Notes: generated by a model from the sequence alone, not told the origin. DNA of 64,000 nucleotides from CAVXNB01 sp963763085 (GCA_963763085.1 CAVXNB010000004.1:620001-684000); one strand, 5' to 3'; counted from the stretch's first letter, positions 1-10,942 are shown. Translations and numbers: made by a program.

Positions 1-1
1 G

Positions 2-1198
2 GTGCCTCCCGATCCGGTAGCGCTCGAAGGGTTGGTCGTCCCTTACCTCGAGCGCCAGCCGTGGTTCGTCGCCGACATGTCCCGCGTCGACCGCAGCGTC
101 CGGGCCACGTCCCGACTGGCGGACTTCGAGTTCATTCACGAGGGCCGCCCGGGCCTGGCGAGCGTCGTGGTCACGGTCGGGGATCACCCGTTTCACGTGC
201 TCGTCGGATGGCGCGAGCCGGCGCTGGCGCCGGCGGTCCTCGGCAGCCGGCAGGGCGCCGTCCTCGGCATCTGCGACGACGGCTCCGGGGAGGTGCTCTG
301 CTACGACGCGTTCGCCGACGAGGAGCTCTCGGCCGGGCTTCTGGCGGTGGCGAGCGCCGGGCGGGAGAGCGCCCGGCGGGTGCGTCTGGTGCAGTCGCTC
401 GTGAGCCACGCCTCTCTCGTGTTCGACGAGCGCTTGTTCATGAAGTCCTACCGCGTGCTGGAGCCGGCGCCGCGGCCCGAGATCGAGCTGCTGCTGAGGC
501 TCGACGGCGTCGGTTTCAAGCACCTCTTAGGCCCTGTTGCACGCTGGGAGCGGGCAGGGTGGGACCTCGCCCTCGTCCGCGAGTACGTCCCCGGAGCAGT
601 CGAAGGCCGCTCGTTGGCCCTGACGTCGCTGCGCGACCTCCTCGGGCGCGCCGAGGACGGGGACCGCTCGCCATCCGACGAGGTGGGCGCGGCAGGCGGT
701 GACCTCGGGTCCGAGATGCGGCGCTTGGGAGAGATCACCGGGCGGCTCCATCTGGCTCTCGCCGAGGCCTTCGGTGTCCGGCCGCTCGGTGCGGGGCCGG
801 TGACTTCCGGTCTCGCAATCAGGGTTCACGGCGACTACCACCTCCGCCGGGTGCTGCGGACAGATGCCGGTTGGATCGTGGCTGGTTTCGGGGACGATCC
901 GCTCATCGGGAGGTCCGGCGGAAGCGGGGAGAGCGAGGCGCTCTTCGCGTCGCCGCTCGAGGACCTTGCCGATCTGTCGTATTCGTTTCGTCAGGTCGCC
1001 GCGGAGGCCGTGGCAGCCCGGCCGCCGTCGGCATGGGCCTCGGCCGATCGCTTGGCCGTGTCCTGGGAGCGGCGCAACCGGGAGGCGCTCGTCGGCGGCT
1101 ACCTCGCCGTCGAGGGCATCGGCCGGCTCGTAGAGCTGGACCGCGATGGCGTCGCGAGATCACTCGACGCACTTGTCGCCGAGCGTGGGGCCGGGTAG
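2..1198 (+). CDS. Maltokinase-like protein, probably 5' truncated or start at window edge
   Basis: The 398-residue product resembles actinobacterial maltokinase (Mak/Pep2), which phosphorylates maltose to maltose 1-phosphate in the TreS-Mak-GlgE alpha-glucan route. The phosphotransferase core motif HGDYH is at residues 276-280 and the C-terminal block 'SPLEDLADLSYSFRQ' matches the usual 'SPLRDVA..LRSF' region. It reads from a GTG at base 2. Family members are usually about 440-460 residues, so the true start may lie outside the window. Oddity: the normal Mg-binding 'DFEGEP' Asp is replaced (VAGFGDDP, Gly at 295), and the 'LGQV' Gln is Arg, so catalysis is doubtful. It could be a diverged or pseudo-kinase member of the aminoglycoside phosphotransferase superfamily. 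TreS/GlgE partners are not visible. Confidence 0.7.
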   Translation: MPPDPVALEGLVVPYLERQPWFVADMSRVDRSVRATSRLADFEFIHEGRPGLASVVVTVGDHPFHVLVGWREPALAPAVLGSRQGAVLGICDDGSGEVLCYDAFADEELSAGLLAVASAGRESARRVRLVQSLVSHASLVFDERLFMKSYRVLEPAPRPEIELLLRLDGVGFKHLLGPVARWERAGWDLALVREYVPGAVEGRSLALTSLRDLLGRAEDGDRSPSDEVGAAGGDLGSEMRRLGEITGRLHLALAEAFGVRPLGAGPVTSGLAIRVHGDYHLRRVLRTDAGWIVAGFGDDPLIGRSGGSGESEALFASPLEDLADLSYSFRQVAAEAVAARPPSAWASADRLAVSWERRNREALVGGYLAVEGIGRLVELDRDGVARSLDALVAERGAG

Positions 1199-1220
1199 CC
1201 GTCCGACTCCGCCGCCCGCC

Positions 1221-1240
1221 GGGCCGCCGACCGGCGGCCC
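1221..1240. terminator. Inverted repeat between convergent genes
   Basis: GGGCCGCC and GGCGGCCC form an 8-bp perfect stem with a GACC loop, between the ends of the maltokinase-like gene and galT. No T-tract follows. It is probably a bidirectional structural terminator; the role is inferred. Confidence 0.4.
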
Positions 1241-1284
1241 GCACTCCCCGCCCGCCGGACCGCACTCCGCCGGACCGCAGACCG

Positions 1285-2307
1285 TCAGCAGGCTGCCGTC
1301 ATGCTCCCGTCGGCCGATTCGGGCTCGACTCGTTGCAGCGCCTCGCGGAGGTCCTCGGCCGCTTTCTCGGGGCCGACGACATTGATCATGACCCCGGTCC
1401 CGAGCTCGAAGCCCGCCCGAGTCGTCAGGCTCGGAAGGATGTGGACGTGCCAGTGGTACATGCCGGTCGCGCGGTAGGGCGCGGAGTGGAACACGACGTT
1501 GTAGGCGACGTCTCCGAGGCTCTCGCCGATCGCCCGCAGGGCGCTGCGGACGGCCCTGCCCACGCCCAGGATGCCGGCGGTGGAGGCCCGGTGCAGGTGT
1601 GCACCGTGATCGCGGGGGACGACGAGGACTTCGTAGGGAGTGCCGCTCCAGAATGGGCAGAAGGTCACTGCGTGATCGGTCGCCTGCAGTACCCGGTAGC
1701 CCAGCCTCTCCTCGGAAGCCGCCGCCGTGCAGATGAGACATCCGCCGGCGAACCGTGCAAAACCGGCCTGCTCCTCGGCAAGCTCCCTCGGCACGAACGG
1801 GATGCCGAGCAATTGTCCGTGCGGGTGAGCGATGGAGGCGCCGGCCTGGCGGCCGTGATTCACGATCACCTGGCTGTAGCGGAGCCCGGGCGTGTTCTGG
1901 TGTTCCTCGACGCGGTCACGGATCGCGAGCATGACGAGGTCGGTCTGCTCGTCCGGGAGCGAGGCCATCGTGCTGTCGTGGTCGGGGGAGATGATCAGGA
2001 CTTCGTGGATTCCGCTTGCCGGGGCTTCGGTGAACACAGGCCCACGGTTCTCCACGACGAAAGGAACGTCACCTTCGAACGCCGGGTACCGGTTCGGCAC
2101 GACCCGCACGAGCCAGCCGCCCGAGGTCCCGTACGCCTCCAGAGCGGGAGGCATCGAGCCTTCGAAGCCGGGGCAGAAGGGGCACGGAATTCCCTCGAGG
2201 GTGTCGAGGGTGGGCTGTCTCGGCACGAAGAGGGCCTGCCGCTGGCCGCGGTCGGTCGCCACCGTGACCCACCGCCCCGAAAGGGGATCAAGACGCAACT
2301 GGTTCAC
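1285..2307 (-). CDS. galT: Galactose-1-phosphate uridylyltransferase
   Basis: HIT-superfamily nucleotidyltransferase of 340 residues that moves UMP between UDP-glucose and galactose 1-phosphate (Leloir pathway). Visible features are the N-terminal zinc-type pair CPFCPG (about residues 41-46), the active-site motif HPHGQ (about 160-164) within 'ASIAHPHGQL', and a C-terminal HWHVHILP segment (HxH). The start is GTG at 2307. An AAGGAGG sits about 13 bases upstream, rather far for a ribosome binding site. No other gal genes are adjacent. The length is close to the usual 340-350. An ADP-glucose phosphorylase role cannot be excluded from sequence alone. Confidence 0.88.
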   Translation of the reverse strand: MNQLRLDPLSGRWVTVATDRGQRQALFVPRQPTLDTLEGIPCPFCPGFEGSMPPALEAYGTSGGWLVRVVPNRYPAFEGDVPFVVENRGPVFTEAPASGIHEVLIISPDHDSTMASLPDEQTDLVMLAIRDRVEEHQNTPGLRYSQVIVNHGRQAGASIAHPHGQLLGIPFVPRELAEEQAGFARFAGGCLICTAAASEERLGYRVLQATDHAVTFCPFWSGTPYEVLVVPRDHGAHLHRASTAGILGVGRAVRSALRAIGESLGDVAYNVVFHSAPYRATGMYHWHVHILPSLTTRAGFELGTGVMINVVGPEKAAEDLREALQRVEPESADGSMTAAC

Positions 2308-2319
2308 GCTCGGCCGACG

Positions 2320-2385
2320 CCCTCCTTCAAAACGGCACTTACATATAGCTTTGTCATCACTCTTAACGCTACCGCCATAAGCGGC
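2320..2385. promoter_or_regulatory. AT-rich divergent promoter region
   Basis: About 60 bases of clearly lower GC (acatatagctttgtcatc and surroundings) separate galT (minus) from the membrane protein (plus). TATATG on the minus strand and TAACGCT or TACCGC on the plus strand are possible -10 elements. Individual boxes are not certain. Confidence 0.4.
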
Positions 2386-2405
2386 CTCTCAGGCGGACGC
2401 CCCCC

Positions 2406-2949
2406 ATGACTGCGCCGGTGTACGACCTGCTGGTGGTGCTGCACGTGCTGAGCGCCGTCATCGGTTTCGGGTCCGTCGGGGTTTCGGGTGCATACGCAGC
2501 CCGGGGTCGGTCGTCGGCGAGCCCCCGGCAGGACGCGACCCTGTTGCGGTACTTCCATCCGGGCACGAATTGGGCGGAGCGGACACTGCTCGTGACGCCT
2601 GTGCTCGGGGCCATCGTGCTGTTCGCCGGCGATCGCAGTGCCGCCTCGGAGGTATGGCCGTGGATCGGCCTCGGCGCCTGGGCGTTCGCGGCCGCCATGG
2701 CGACAGCCTGGTGCTGGCCGGCCGAACGCCGCATCCAAGCGTGGCTTTCGGGCGACGCCGCCACGCGGAAGGGACGCCGCCGACGCTGCCGACGCTGGCG
2801 CCGCCGACGCTGGCGACGCCCCCGACGCCGGCGGCCCTGCCGGCCTCGCGGACTTCCGCAAGGCGTGCCGGGCCGTTCAGTGGGGAGCGTCGGTGATCTC
2901 GATCTGCTTCGTCGTGGCCGTCGTCTTCATGGTCGGCCAGCCGCGCTGA
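2406..2949 (+). CDS. DUF2269-like integral membrane protein (frameshifted)
   Basis: The first frame (from ATG 2406) encodes hydrophobic helices beginning 'LLVVLHVLSAVIGFGSVG', then 'TLLVTPVLGAIVLFAG' and a third ending 'AWAFAAAMATAW'. After about base 2760 this frame becomes an Arg-rich run, while the next frame continues 'GLADFRKACRAVQWG' and a last membrane helix ending VFMVGQPR at 2949. One extra base within about 2755-2785, in a GACGCCGCC-type repeat, explains this. The joined protein would have four helices and about 180 residues, like DUF2269 membrane proteins of unknown function. Without correction the first frame runs to 3020 and overlaps the next gene. Confidence 0.6.
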
Positions 2950-2983
2950 CCGGGGCGCCTTCCTCGCCGTCTCGAGGCGGCAG

Positions 2984-2989
2984 TAGATT
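2984..2989 (+). promoter_or_regulatory. -10 element TAGATT, leaderless
   Basis: TAGATT lies 8 bases before the GTG at 2998, the spacing expected if transcription starts at the start codon. No good -35 is visible. Confidence 0.45.
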
Positions 2990-2997
2990 CGTGCGTC

Positions 2998-4230
2998 GTG
3001 AAGGCGCCAGCATTCCGTGAGGCTGGCGCGCGCCAGGCGCGTCGAGAGACGCCGGCGTCTCGCGGCAGGCTGCTCGCGCCCCTCCTGCTGCTCGCGGCGG
3101 GAACGCTCGCGGCCTGCTCTGCGGCAGCGGGGGGCACCGGGCCGGGCCAGACCACGGGCACGGGCACCGGCCGCAGTACGTCCTCGTCCTCGTCGACGAG
3201 CACCTCGACGACGACGCCCCATCTGCAAGCCTCCGTCGCGGCCGTGCGCTTCGGCGCAGGGCTGGCGACGGCGACCTGGAAGGAGAAACACGGGTCCACC
3301 GAGAACTTCTACGCGGGAACCATCAAGCCCGGGCGCCGCATGAAGGTTCAGATCCTGTACCCGACCCTGAAGGCGAAGCCGCTCTCGGTCGTGCCGCTCG
3401 CGCCGCCGGCGTTCCGCTACGGCCCATTTCCGGTCATCGTGTTCGCCCACGGCTTCGACGTCGACCCCAACACCTATCGTGCTCTTCTGGTCTCCTGGGT
3501 GGCGGCCGGCTACGTGGTCGTGGCGCCGTTCTTTCCCGACACGAGCCGTGCCGCCATCGAGGCCCAGCACGGAGCCGACACCGAGTCGGACGAGTTCAAC
3601 CAGCCCGGCGACGTCGCGTTCGTCGTATCGCAGATCGTGAGAGCGGGCCATGGACACGCCCCGCCGTATGCGGCTTACCTCGTCAAGCTCGTGGACCCGT
3701 CCCGCCTCATCATCGCCGGCCAGTCGGACGGTGCGGACACGGTTGCGGCTCTGCTCTACGACCGTGCCTACGCGGCCACGCTCGCCTCGATGGGCGTGCG
3801 CCCGAGAGCCGTCGCGCTCCTATCGGGCGCCGAATTCACCCGTCAGGAAGACGTCTACTCGGCTGCTTCCAAAGATGGCCCGGCCGCGCTGGTCGTGCAG
3901 AGCCTCACGGACGGCTGCAACCTTCCCGCTAACAGCTCGCAGCTCTACAACCTCATCGCGAGCCCGAAGTGGTTCCTCGCCCTGAGCGACGCCACCCACC
4001 TCGGACCCTACGTCGGCCTGGGCCAAGCTGCGCCGGTGGTGGAGCGCGTGACGGTGGCATTCTTCGATCTCGCGACGCATTGGCGACACGTCAAGCGCTT
4101 CACCCTTGCGCGCGAAGGCAACCAGCGCGGTGTGAGCACGATCACCCGTGTCGCCTCCGTCCCGGTCTACCCGCCGCCGCCTTACGAGCCCGATCCATGC
4201 GCTCCGCCGCCGGGAGCTCCGACAGATTGA
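2998..4230 (+). CDS. Secreted lipoprotein alpha/beta hydrolase
   Basis: Exported serine hydrolase of 410 residues, probably anchored as a lipoprotein. The N-terminus has an Arg-rich region, a hydrophobic core and a lipobox ending LAAC with Cys40. A Ser/Thr/Gly-rich linker (about 45-85) follows. The hydrolase domain contains 'FPVIVFAHGFD' (oxyanion region, about 154-163), the nucleophile motif GQSDG with Ser243, and a candidate catalytic His in 'LSDATHLGPY' (about 323). It resembles the PET-hydrolase/platelet-activating-factor acetylhydrolase-like class of dienelactone-type folds; the substrate is unknown. The GTG start at 2998 fits the leaderless -10. The C-terminus overlaps the next gene's start. 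Confidence 0.75.
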   Translation: MKAPAFREAGARQARRETPASRGRLLAPLLLLAAGTLAACSAAAGGTGPGQTTGTGTGRSTSSSSSTSTSTTTPHLQASVAAVRFGAGLATATWKEKHGSTENFYAGTIKPGRRMKVQILYPTLKAKPLSVVPLAPPAFRYGPFPVIVFAHGFDVDPNTYRALLVSWVAAGYVVVAPFFPDTSRAAIEAQHGADTESDEFNQPGDVAFVVSQIVRAGHGHAPPYAAYLVKLVDPSRLIIAGQSDGADTVAALLYDRAYAATLASMGVRPRAVALLSGAEFTRQEDVYSAASKDGPAALVVQSLTDGCNLPANSSQLYNLIASPKWFLALSDATHLGPYVGLGQAAPVVERVTVAFFDLATHWRHVKRFTLAREGNQRGVSTITRVASVPVYPPPPYEPDPCAPPPGAPTD

Positions 4231-5459
4231 CCAGCTCGCACCGAGATCAGGTCGTCTATCTCGACCACGCCGCGACCACGCCGATGTGCGCGGAGGCCGT
4301 CGCGGCGATGCTTCCGTTCCTGACGGACCGTTACGGCAACCCGTCCGGGACCCATGGGGTCGCGCGGGCGGCCCAGCGCGCCCTCGACGACGCCCGGGAG
4401 CAGCTCGCCGCCGTGCTCGGTGCCCACCCAGGCGACGTCGTCTTCACGAGCGGGGGCACCGAGGCCGACAACCTCGCCGTCAGCGGCGTCGCCGGCAGCT
4501 CCGGGATTGCGGGCAGCTCTGCGGGCTCTGCGGGCACCGGCCGCGGCACGGTCCTGTGCAGCGCCGTGGAGCACCCCGCCGTGCTGGAGTCGTGCCTGGC
4601 CGCGGGCGGGCGAACCATCGCAGTCGACCCTCGCGGCGTCGTCGACCTCGACGCGCTCGCCGACGCGCTGGACGAGACCGTGCGTCTCGTCTCGGTGATG
4701 CTCGTCAACAACGAGACCGGCGTGCGCCAGCCGCTCGACGCCGTCGTCGCCCTCGTGCGCGAGCGGGCTCCGTGGGCCGTCGTCCACACCGACGCCGTGC
4801 AGGCGTTCGGCTGGCTCGACGTCGCCGCGCTCACCGCCGGCGCCAGTCTCGTGAGCCTGAGCGCCCACAAGTTCGGCGGCCCGAAGGGTGTCGGCGCGCT
4901 CGTCGTGCGTTCCGGCGCCTCGGACGGCGGGCCCTCGCCCTTGCGGCCGCTACGGCCGCTGCTTCGCGGCGGCCCGCAGGAGCGGGAGCGCCGAGCGGGC
5001 ACCCAGAACGTCGCCGGCGTCGTGGCCATGGCCGCTGCGGCGGAGGCGGCGGTCCGAGATCGCGAGGCGGCGAGCCTCCGCGTCCGTCAGCTCTCGACGC
5101 GGCTGCTCGACGGCATCGCCCGGGCGGTTCCCGGCGTGCACGAGGCCGTGCCGCGCGACGGCCGCATCGACGCCATCTGCAATCTCGGCGTCGAGGGGGT
5201 CGAGGCGGAAGAGCTTCTGCTCGTGCTCGACGAGCTCGGAGTCTGCGCGTCGGCCGGCTCGGCCTGCGCGAGCGGTGCCCTCGAGCCGAGCCACGTGCTG
5301 CTCGCAATGGGACACACCACCGAGGAAGCCAACCGCCACGTCCGGTTCTCGCTCGGTCACGCCACGACCGGGCGAGGACATCGAGGCGGCGCTCGTCGCG
5401 TTCGCGAAGGCAGTCGAGAGGCTGCGCGCCTAGCACTGCGCCGCGCTCTGGGAGACTGA
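4227..5459 (+). CDS. Cysteine desulfurase (NifS/IscS family), C-terminal frameshift
   Basis: PLP enzyme that removes sulfur from cysteine. The next gene, mnmA, is a known acceptor pathway for such sulfur (tRNA 2-thiouridine). Visible features are 'VYLDHAATTPM' at the N-terminus, the PLP lysine in 'SLSAHKFGGPKG', and the active-site loop 'CASAGSACASGALEPSH'. I favour TTG 4227 (GGGAG ten bases upstream, overlapping the previous stop); ATG 4197 is the alternative. Around base 5365 the expected ending is split. The reading frame gives 'SLGHATTGRGHRGG' to 5459, whereas the next frame gives 'GEDIEAALVAFAKAVERLRA' ending at 5433, the normal family C-terminus. This is one extra base, either an error or a recent mutation. 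A Gly/Ser/Ala-rich insert (about residues 87-105) precedes the PLP domain core. Confidence 0.85.
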   Translation: MTSSHRDQVVYLDHAATTPMCAEAVAAMLPFLTDRYGNPSGTHGVARAAQRALDDAREQLAAVLGAHPGDVVFTSGGTEADNLAVSGVAGSSGIAGSSAGSAGTGRGTVLCSAVEHPAVLESCLAAGGRTIAVDPRGVVDLDALADALDETVRLVSVMLVNNETGVRQPLDAVVALVRERAPWAVVHTDAVQAFGWLDVAALTAGASLVSLSAHKFGGPKGVGALVVRSGASDGGPSPLRPLRPLLRGGPQERERRAGTQNVAGVVAMAAAAEAAVRDREAASLRVRQLSTRLLDGIARAVPGVHEAVPRDGRIDAICNLGVEGVEAEELLLVLDELGVCASAGSACASGALEPSHVLLAMGHTTEEANRHVRFSLGHATTGRGHRGGARRVREGSREAARLALRRALGD

Positions 5460-5463
5460 CGAC

Positions 5464-6510
5464 GTGCGCGTGCTGGTTGGGCTTTCGGGCGGTGTGGACT
5501 CGTCGGTGGCTGCCGCGCTCCTGCTCGAGGAAGGCCACGATGTCGTCGGCGCAACCCTGAAGCTCTGGGGCGGGGCAGGCGACTCGGGCTGCTGCTCGGT
5601 CGGCGACGTGGACGACGCCCGGCGCGTCGCAGCCCGGCTCGGGATCGATCACCACGTCTTCAACTTCGCGGAGGAGTTCGAGGCGCGCGTCGTGACGCCC
5701 TACGCCGAGGCGCACGCGCTCGGGCGGACGCCGAACCCCTGCGTGGAGTGCAATCGGCATCTGAAGTTCCGGCGGTTTCTCGACCGTGCCTTGCGGCTCG
5801 GCTTCGATGCCGTGGCGACCGGACATCACGCCCGGATCTCAAGCGATGGTTGCGGCGGCGAGCCGCGCCTGCTCCGCGGCCACGACCCCGCCAAGGACCA
5901 GTCATACGTGTTGTCGATGCTCACGGTCCGCGAGCTCACCCGGGTCCTGCTCCCCGTCGGCACCCTCACGAAACCAGAAGTTCGCCTCCGGGCCCACGCC
6001 CTCTCCCTGCCCACCGCGGCGAAGCCCGAAAGCCAGGAGGTGTGCTTCGTGGCCGCCGGTCCGGGAACCGGTCCGCGGCGGCGCTTCCTCGGCGAGCGCA
6101 TCGAGCTGCATCCGGGTCGCCTGGTCGACCGTACGACGGGCGAGGTCGTGGGAACGGTGCCCGCGGTCGAGATGGTCACCGTCGGCCAGCGGCGCGGACT
6201 GGGGATCTCGTCGGCGGAGCGACGCTACGCGCTCGAGGTGGACGTCGCCTCGGCCACCGTCGTCGTCGGCACCGAGGACGAGCTGCTCACCGCGGCCGTC
6301 GAGTTGACGGCCCGTACCTGGGTGCACGGTCCGGTCCCGGTCGGAACCGCCGTCCTGGCACAGGCGAGCGCGCACGGACGGGCGCGGCCCGCCGTGCTCA
6401 CCGAGTCCGGCCTGCGCTATCTCGGGCGGCCGGAACGCCGCGTCGCCCCTGGTCAGACGATCGCCATCTACTCGGGCGACGAAGTCCTCGGCTCGGGCAT
6501 TGCGGCGTAG
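5464..6510 (+). CDS. mnmA: tRNA-specific 2-thiouridylase
   Basis: ATP-dependent enzyme that thiolates U34 of tRNAs for Lys, Glu and Gln. The PP-loop SGGVDSS is at residues 8-14, the catalytic cysteine motif is TPNPCVECN (about 92-100) and the second cysteine is in 'SQEVCFV' (about 190). A TVGQRRGLG segment marks the central domain. At 348 residues it is a normal length for the family. The GTG start at 5464 lies 4 bases after the cysteine desulfurase stop, so the two are probably co-transcribed, consistent with sulfur transfer from desulfurase to MnmA. The actinobacterial form has 'GCCSVGDVDDARRVA' after the PP-loop domain. Confidence 0.95.
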   Translation: MRVLVGLSGGVDSSVAAALLLEEGHDVVGATLKLWGGAGDSGCCSVGDVDDARRVAARLGIDHHVFNFAEEFEARVVTPYAEAHALGRTPNPCVECNRHLKFRRFLDRALRLGFDAVATGHHARISSDGCGGEPRLLRGHDPAKDQSYVLSMLTVRELTRVLLPVGTLTKPEVRLRAHALSLPTAAKPESQEVCFVAAGPGTGPRRRFLGERIELHPGRLVDRTTGEVVGTVPAVEMVTVGQRRGLGISSAERRYALEVDVASATVVVGTEDELLTAAVELTARTWVHGPVPVGTAVLAQASAHGRARPAVLTESGLRYLGRPERRVAPGQTIAIYSGDEVLGSGIAA

Positions 6511-6579
6511 GACAGCTCGTCTCGAGATTGGCAGTCCGGGCCGCCGGCCCGCGCCGGGCGTCCGCCTACCATCGCTCGG

Positions 6580-8634
6580 GTGAGCGACGACCGACGCGGC
6601 GATCCGTCCGGCGCGGCAGCCCGCGCCGCCGAGCTGCGGGCCCTCATCAAGGGCTACGACGCCCAGTACTACCTCGAGGACGCGTCCGACATCCCCGACG
6701 CCGAGTACGACGCGCTCAAGGACGAGCTGCTGACCCTCGAGGACCAACATCCCGAGCTGGTCCAGTCCGACTCGCCCACACAGTCGGTCGGGATAGCGCC
6801 CTCGCCCCTCTTCGCCGCGGTGGCGCACCGCACGCCGATGATGAGCCTGGACAAGGTGACAACGCTCGAGGAGATCCTCGCCTGGGGTGCGCGCCTGCAA
6901 CGGATCCTCGCCCCGGAAAGCGGATCGCCGTTCGTGTGCGAGCCGAAGATCGACGGCCTGTCGATCTCGTTGACCTACGAGCGGGGACGCCTGGTGCGAG
7001 GCGCGACCCGTGGTGACGGGCGGGTGGGGGAGGACGTGACCCCGAACGTCCGGACGCTGAAGTCGATTCCGGCGGAGCTCGATCTCCCGGACGGCGAGAT
7101 CCCCGAGATCCTCGAGGCCCGCGGCGAGGTGTACTTCCCGATCGTCGCGTTCGAAGAGCTGAACCACCGCCAGACCGCGGCGGGACTACCCACCTTCTCC
7201 AATCCCCGCAACGCGGCGGCGGGCTCGCTCCGCCAGAAGGACTCGAGCATCACCGCCGGGCGGGCACTCGGGGCGTTCTTCTACCAGGTGGACGGCGTCT
7301 CGGGGCTCACGACCCAGTCCGGCTCGATCGACCTGCTCAAGCGGGCGGGGCTGCCCGTCAATCCCGAGACGACCGTCGTCTCGGACCTCGAGTCGGTGTT
7401 CGCGTACTGCCGGGACATGGAGTCGCGCCGTCACGGGCTCGGTTACGAGATCGACGGAGTCGTCGTCAAGGTCGAGGACCTGGCGCTCCACCTCCGGCTC
7501 GGGACAACCTCGCACGCGCCGCGTTGGGCGGTGGCGTACAAATTCCCGCCCGAGGAGCGCACGACGCTTCTCGACGACATCCTCGTCTCGATCGGACGAA
7601 CCGGAAGAGCGACGCCGTTCGCGAAGCTTCGACCGGTGCAGATCGCCGGCTCGGTCGTCGGGCTCGCCAGCCTGCACAACGAGGACCAGGTCCGGCTTAA
7701 GGACGTACGTCCCGGAGATACGGTGGTCGTCCGCAAGGCGGGTGACGTGATCCCCGAGGTCGTGGGTCCCGTGCTCAGTGCCCGCCCTGCCGGGACCGAG
7801 CCGTGGACCTTCCCGAGGGTGTGCCCGAGCTGCGGGACTCCTCTCTCGAGGCTCGACGGCGAGAGCGACACCTACTGCGTCAACATCAACTGCCCGGCGC
7901 AGCGGGTCCAGCGGATCGTGCACTTCGCCTCGCGCGGCGCCATGGACATCGAGGGCCTCGGTGAGCAGCGGGTCGGCCAGTTCGTCGCGGCCGGTCTGTT
8001 GTCGGACGCCTCCGACTGTTACCGGCTGTCGATGGAAGACCTGCAGGGGTTGGAGGGATTCGGCGAGATCTCGGCCAGGAATCTCGTGGCTGCGATCGAC
8101 GCATCGAGGAGCCGGCCGCTCGCCAACCTGCTCACCGCGCTTGGCATCCGCCACGTGGGGGGCACGGTCGCCGTAGCCTTGGCCAGGTACTTCGGCGACC
8201 TCGATCGCCTCATGGCGGCATCCCAGGAGGAGCTGGCGTCGGTCGAGGGCATCGGAGGGGTGATCGCCGCCAGCGTGGTGAGCTACTTCGGGTCGGAGGC
8301 GGAGCGGGCCATGGTCGAGCGGCTCCGAGCCGGAGGCGTGAAATTCGGGATTGCCCAGCCCGGCGTGGCGGAGCGTTCCCGGCTTCCCCAGACGCTGATC
8401 GGCAAGTCCGTGGTGGTCACCGGCTCGCTGGCCGGGTTCACCCGGGAGGAGGCCGAGGCCGCCATCATCGAGCGGGGCGGCAAATCCCCCGGCTCGGTCT
8501 CGGCGAAGACGACAGCGGTGATCGTCGGTGACGCCCCCGGCGCCGCCAAGCTGACCAAGGCCGAGGCGCTGGGCGTGCCGATTCTCGACGAGCCGGGCTT
8601 CGTCGAGCTTCTGCAGACCGGCGAGCTGCCCTGA
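6580..8634 (+). CDS. ligA: NAD-dependent DNA ligase
   Basis: Replicative and repair ligase of 684 residues. Domains in order are: Ia with the NAD-binding YxxxD segment; adenylation domain with catalytic Lys123 in CEPKIDG; OB fold; four-cysteine zinc finger ('CPSCGTPL' then 'YCVNINCP', about 407-430); helix-hairpin-helix repeats ('LQGLEGFGEISARN', 'ELASVEGIGGVIA'); and a C-terminal BRCT domain starting about 605. The GTG start at 6580 is 7 bases after a TACCAT -10, suggesting a leaderless transcript. All expected domains are intact. Confidence 0.97.
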   Translation: MSDDRRGDPSGAAARAAELRALIKGYDAQYYLEDASDIPDAEYDALKDELLTLEDQHPELVQSDSPTQSVGIAPSPLFAAVAHRTPMMSLDKVTTLEEILAWGARLQRILAPESGSPFVCEPKIDGLSISLTYERGRLVRGATRGDGRVGEDVTPNVRTLKSIPAELDLPDGEIPEILEARGEVYFPIVAFEELNHRQTAAGLPTFSNPRNAAAGSLRQKDSSITAGRALGAFFYQVDGVSGLTTQSGSIDLLKRAGLPVNPETTVVSDLESVFAYCRDMESRRHGLGYEIDGVVVKVEDLALHLRLGTTSHAPRWAVAYKFPPEERTTLLDDILVSIGRTGRATPFAKLRPVQIAGSVVGLASLHNEDQVRLKDVRPGDTVVVRKAGDVIPEVVGPVLSARPAGTEPWTFPRVCPSCGTPLSRLDGESDTYCVNINCPAQRVQRIVHFASRGAMDIEGLGEQRVGQFVAAGLLSDASDCYRLSMEDLQGLEGFGEISARNLVAAIDASRSRPLANLLTALGIRHVGGTVAVALARYFGDLDRLMAASQEELASVEGIGGVIAASVVSYFGSEAERAMVERLRAGGVKFGIAQPGVAERSRLPQTLIGKSVVVTGSLAGFTREEAEAAIIERGGKSPGSVSAKTTAVIVGDAPGAAKLTKAEALGVPILDEPGFVELLQTGELP

Positions 8635-8680
8635 TAGACGGCAACTGAGGGCCCTCCACCGATTCCGGGCCTCCAACCGT

Positions 8681-8686
8681 TACCCT
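8681..8686 (+). promoter_or_regulatory. -10 element TACCCT for the PASTA kinase
   Basis: TACCCT followed by a T-run lies 12 bases before the ATG at 8699, implying a 5' leader of about 5 bases. The -35 is unclear. Confidence 0.4.
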
Positions 8687-8698
8687 TTTTGGGATCCC

Positions 8699-10747
<2,049 letters not shown>

Positions 10748-10761
10748 CGATCGTCCGCGGT

Positions 10762-10809
10762 CGGCCGCCCGCTGCCGGCCGCCCGCCGGCCGCCCGCCGG
10801 CCGCCCCGC
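10762..10809. repeat. GC minisatellite, unit CGGCCGCCCGC
   Basis: Four near-identical 11-12 bp units (10762-10772, 10776-10786, 10787-10797, 10798-10809) sit just after the kinase stop. The units are self-complementary and could form hairpins, acting as a terminator or structural repeat. The rest of the 195-base gap contains a candidate SDR promoter (TTGACC at 10837-10842). Confidence 0.6.
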
Positions 10810-10942
10810 AGCGCCGCCGGCCGCGAGTCGCCCCGCTTGACCTCATGCCGTGCGTGCTGCCAACGTGACGTCACCGCTGGCGGGTCTGCCGAGCCGGCCG
10901 AGCGAGCGATTGCCGGTCTAGAAACGGAAGGAGAGCACGGTC

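Noticed and set aside
871..2409. A 512-codon plus-strand open frame over galT
   Set aside because: Antisense shadow of galT; composition and lack of motifs match the complement of the real gene.
10762..10809. CRISPR-like direct repeats
   Set aside because: Units are 11-12 bp and contiguous without spacers. No cas genes in the window.
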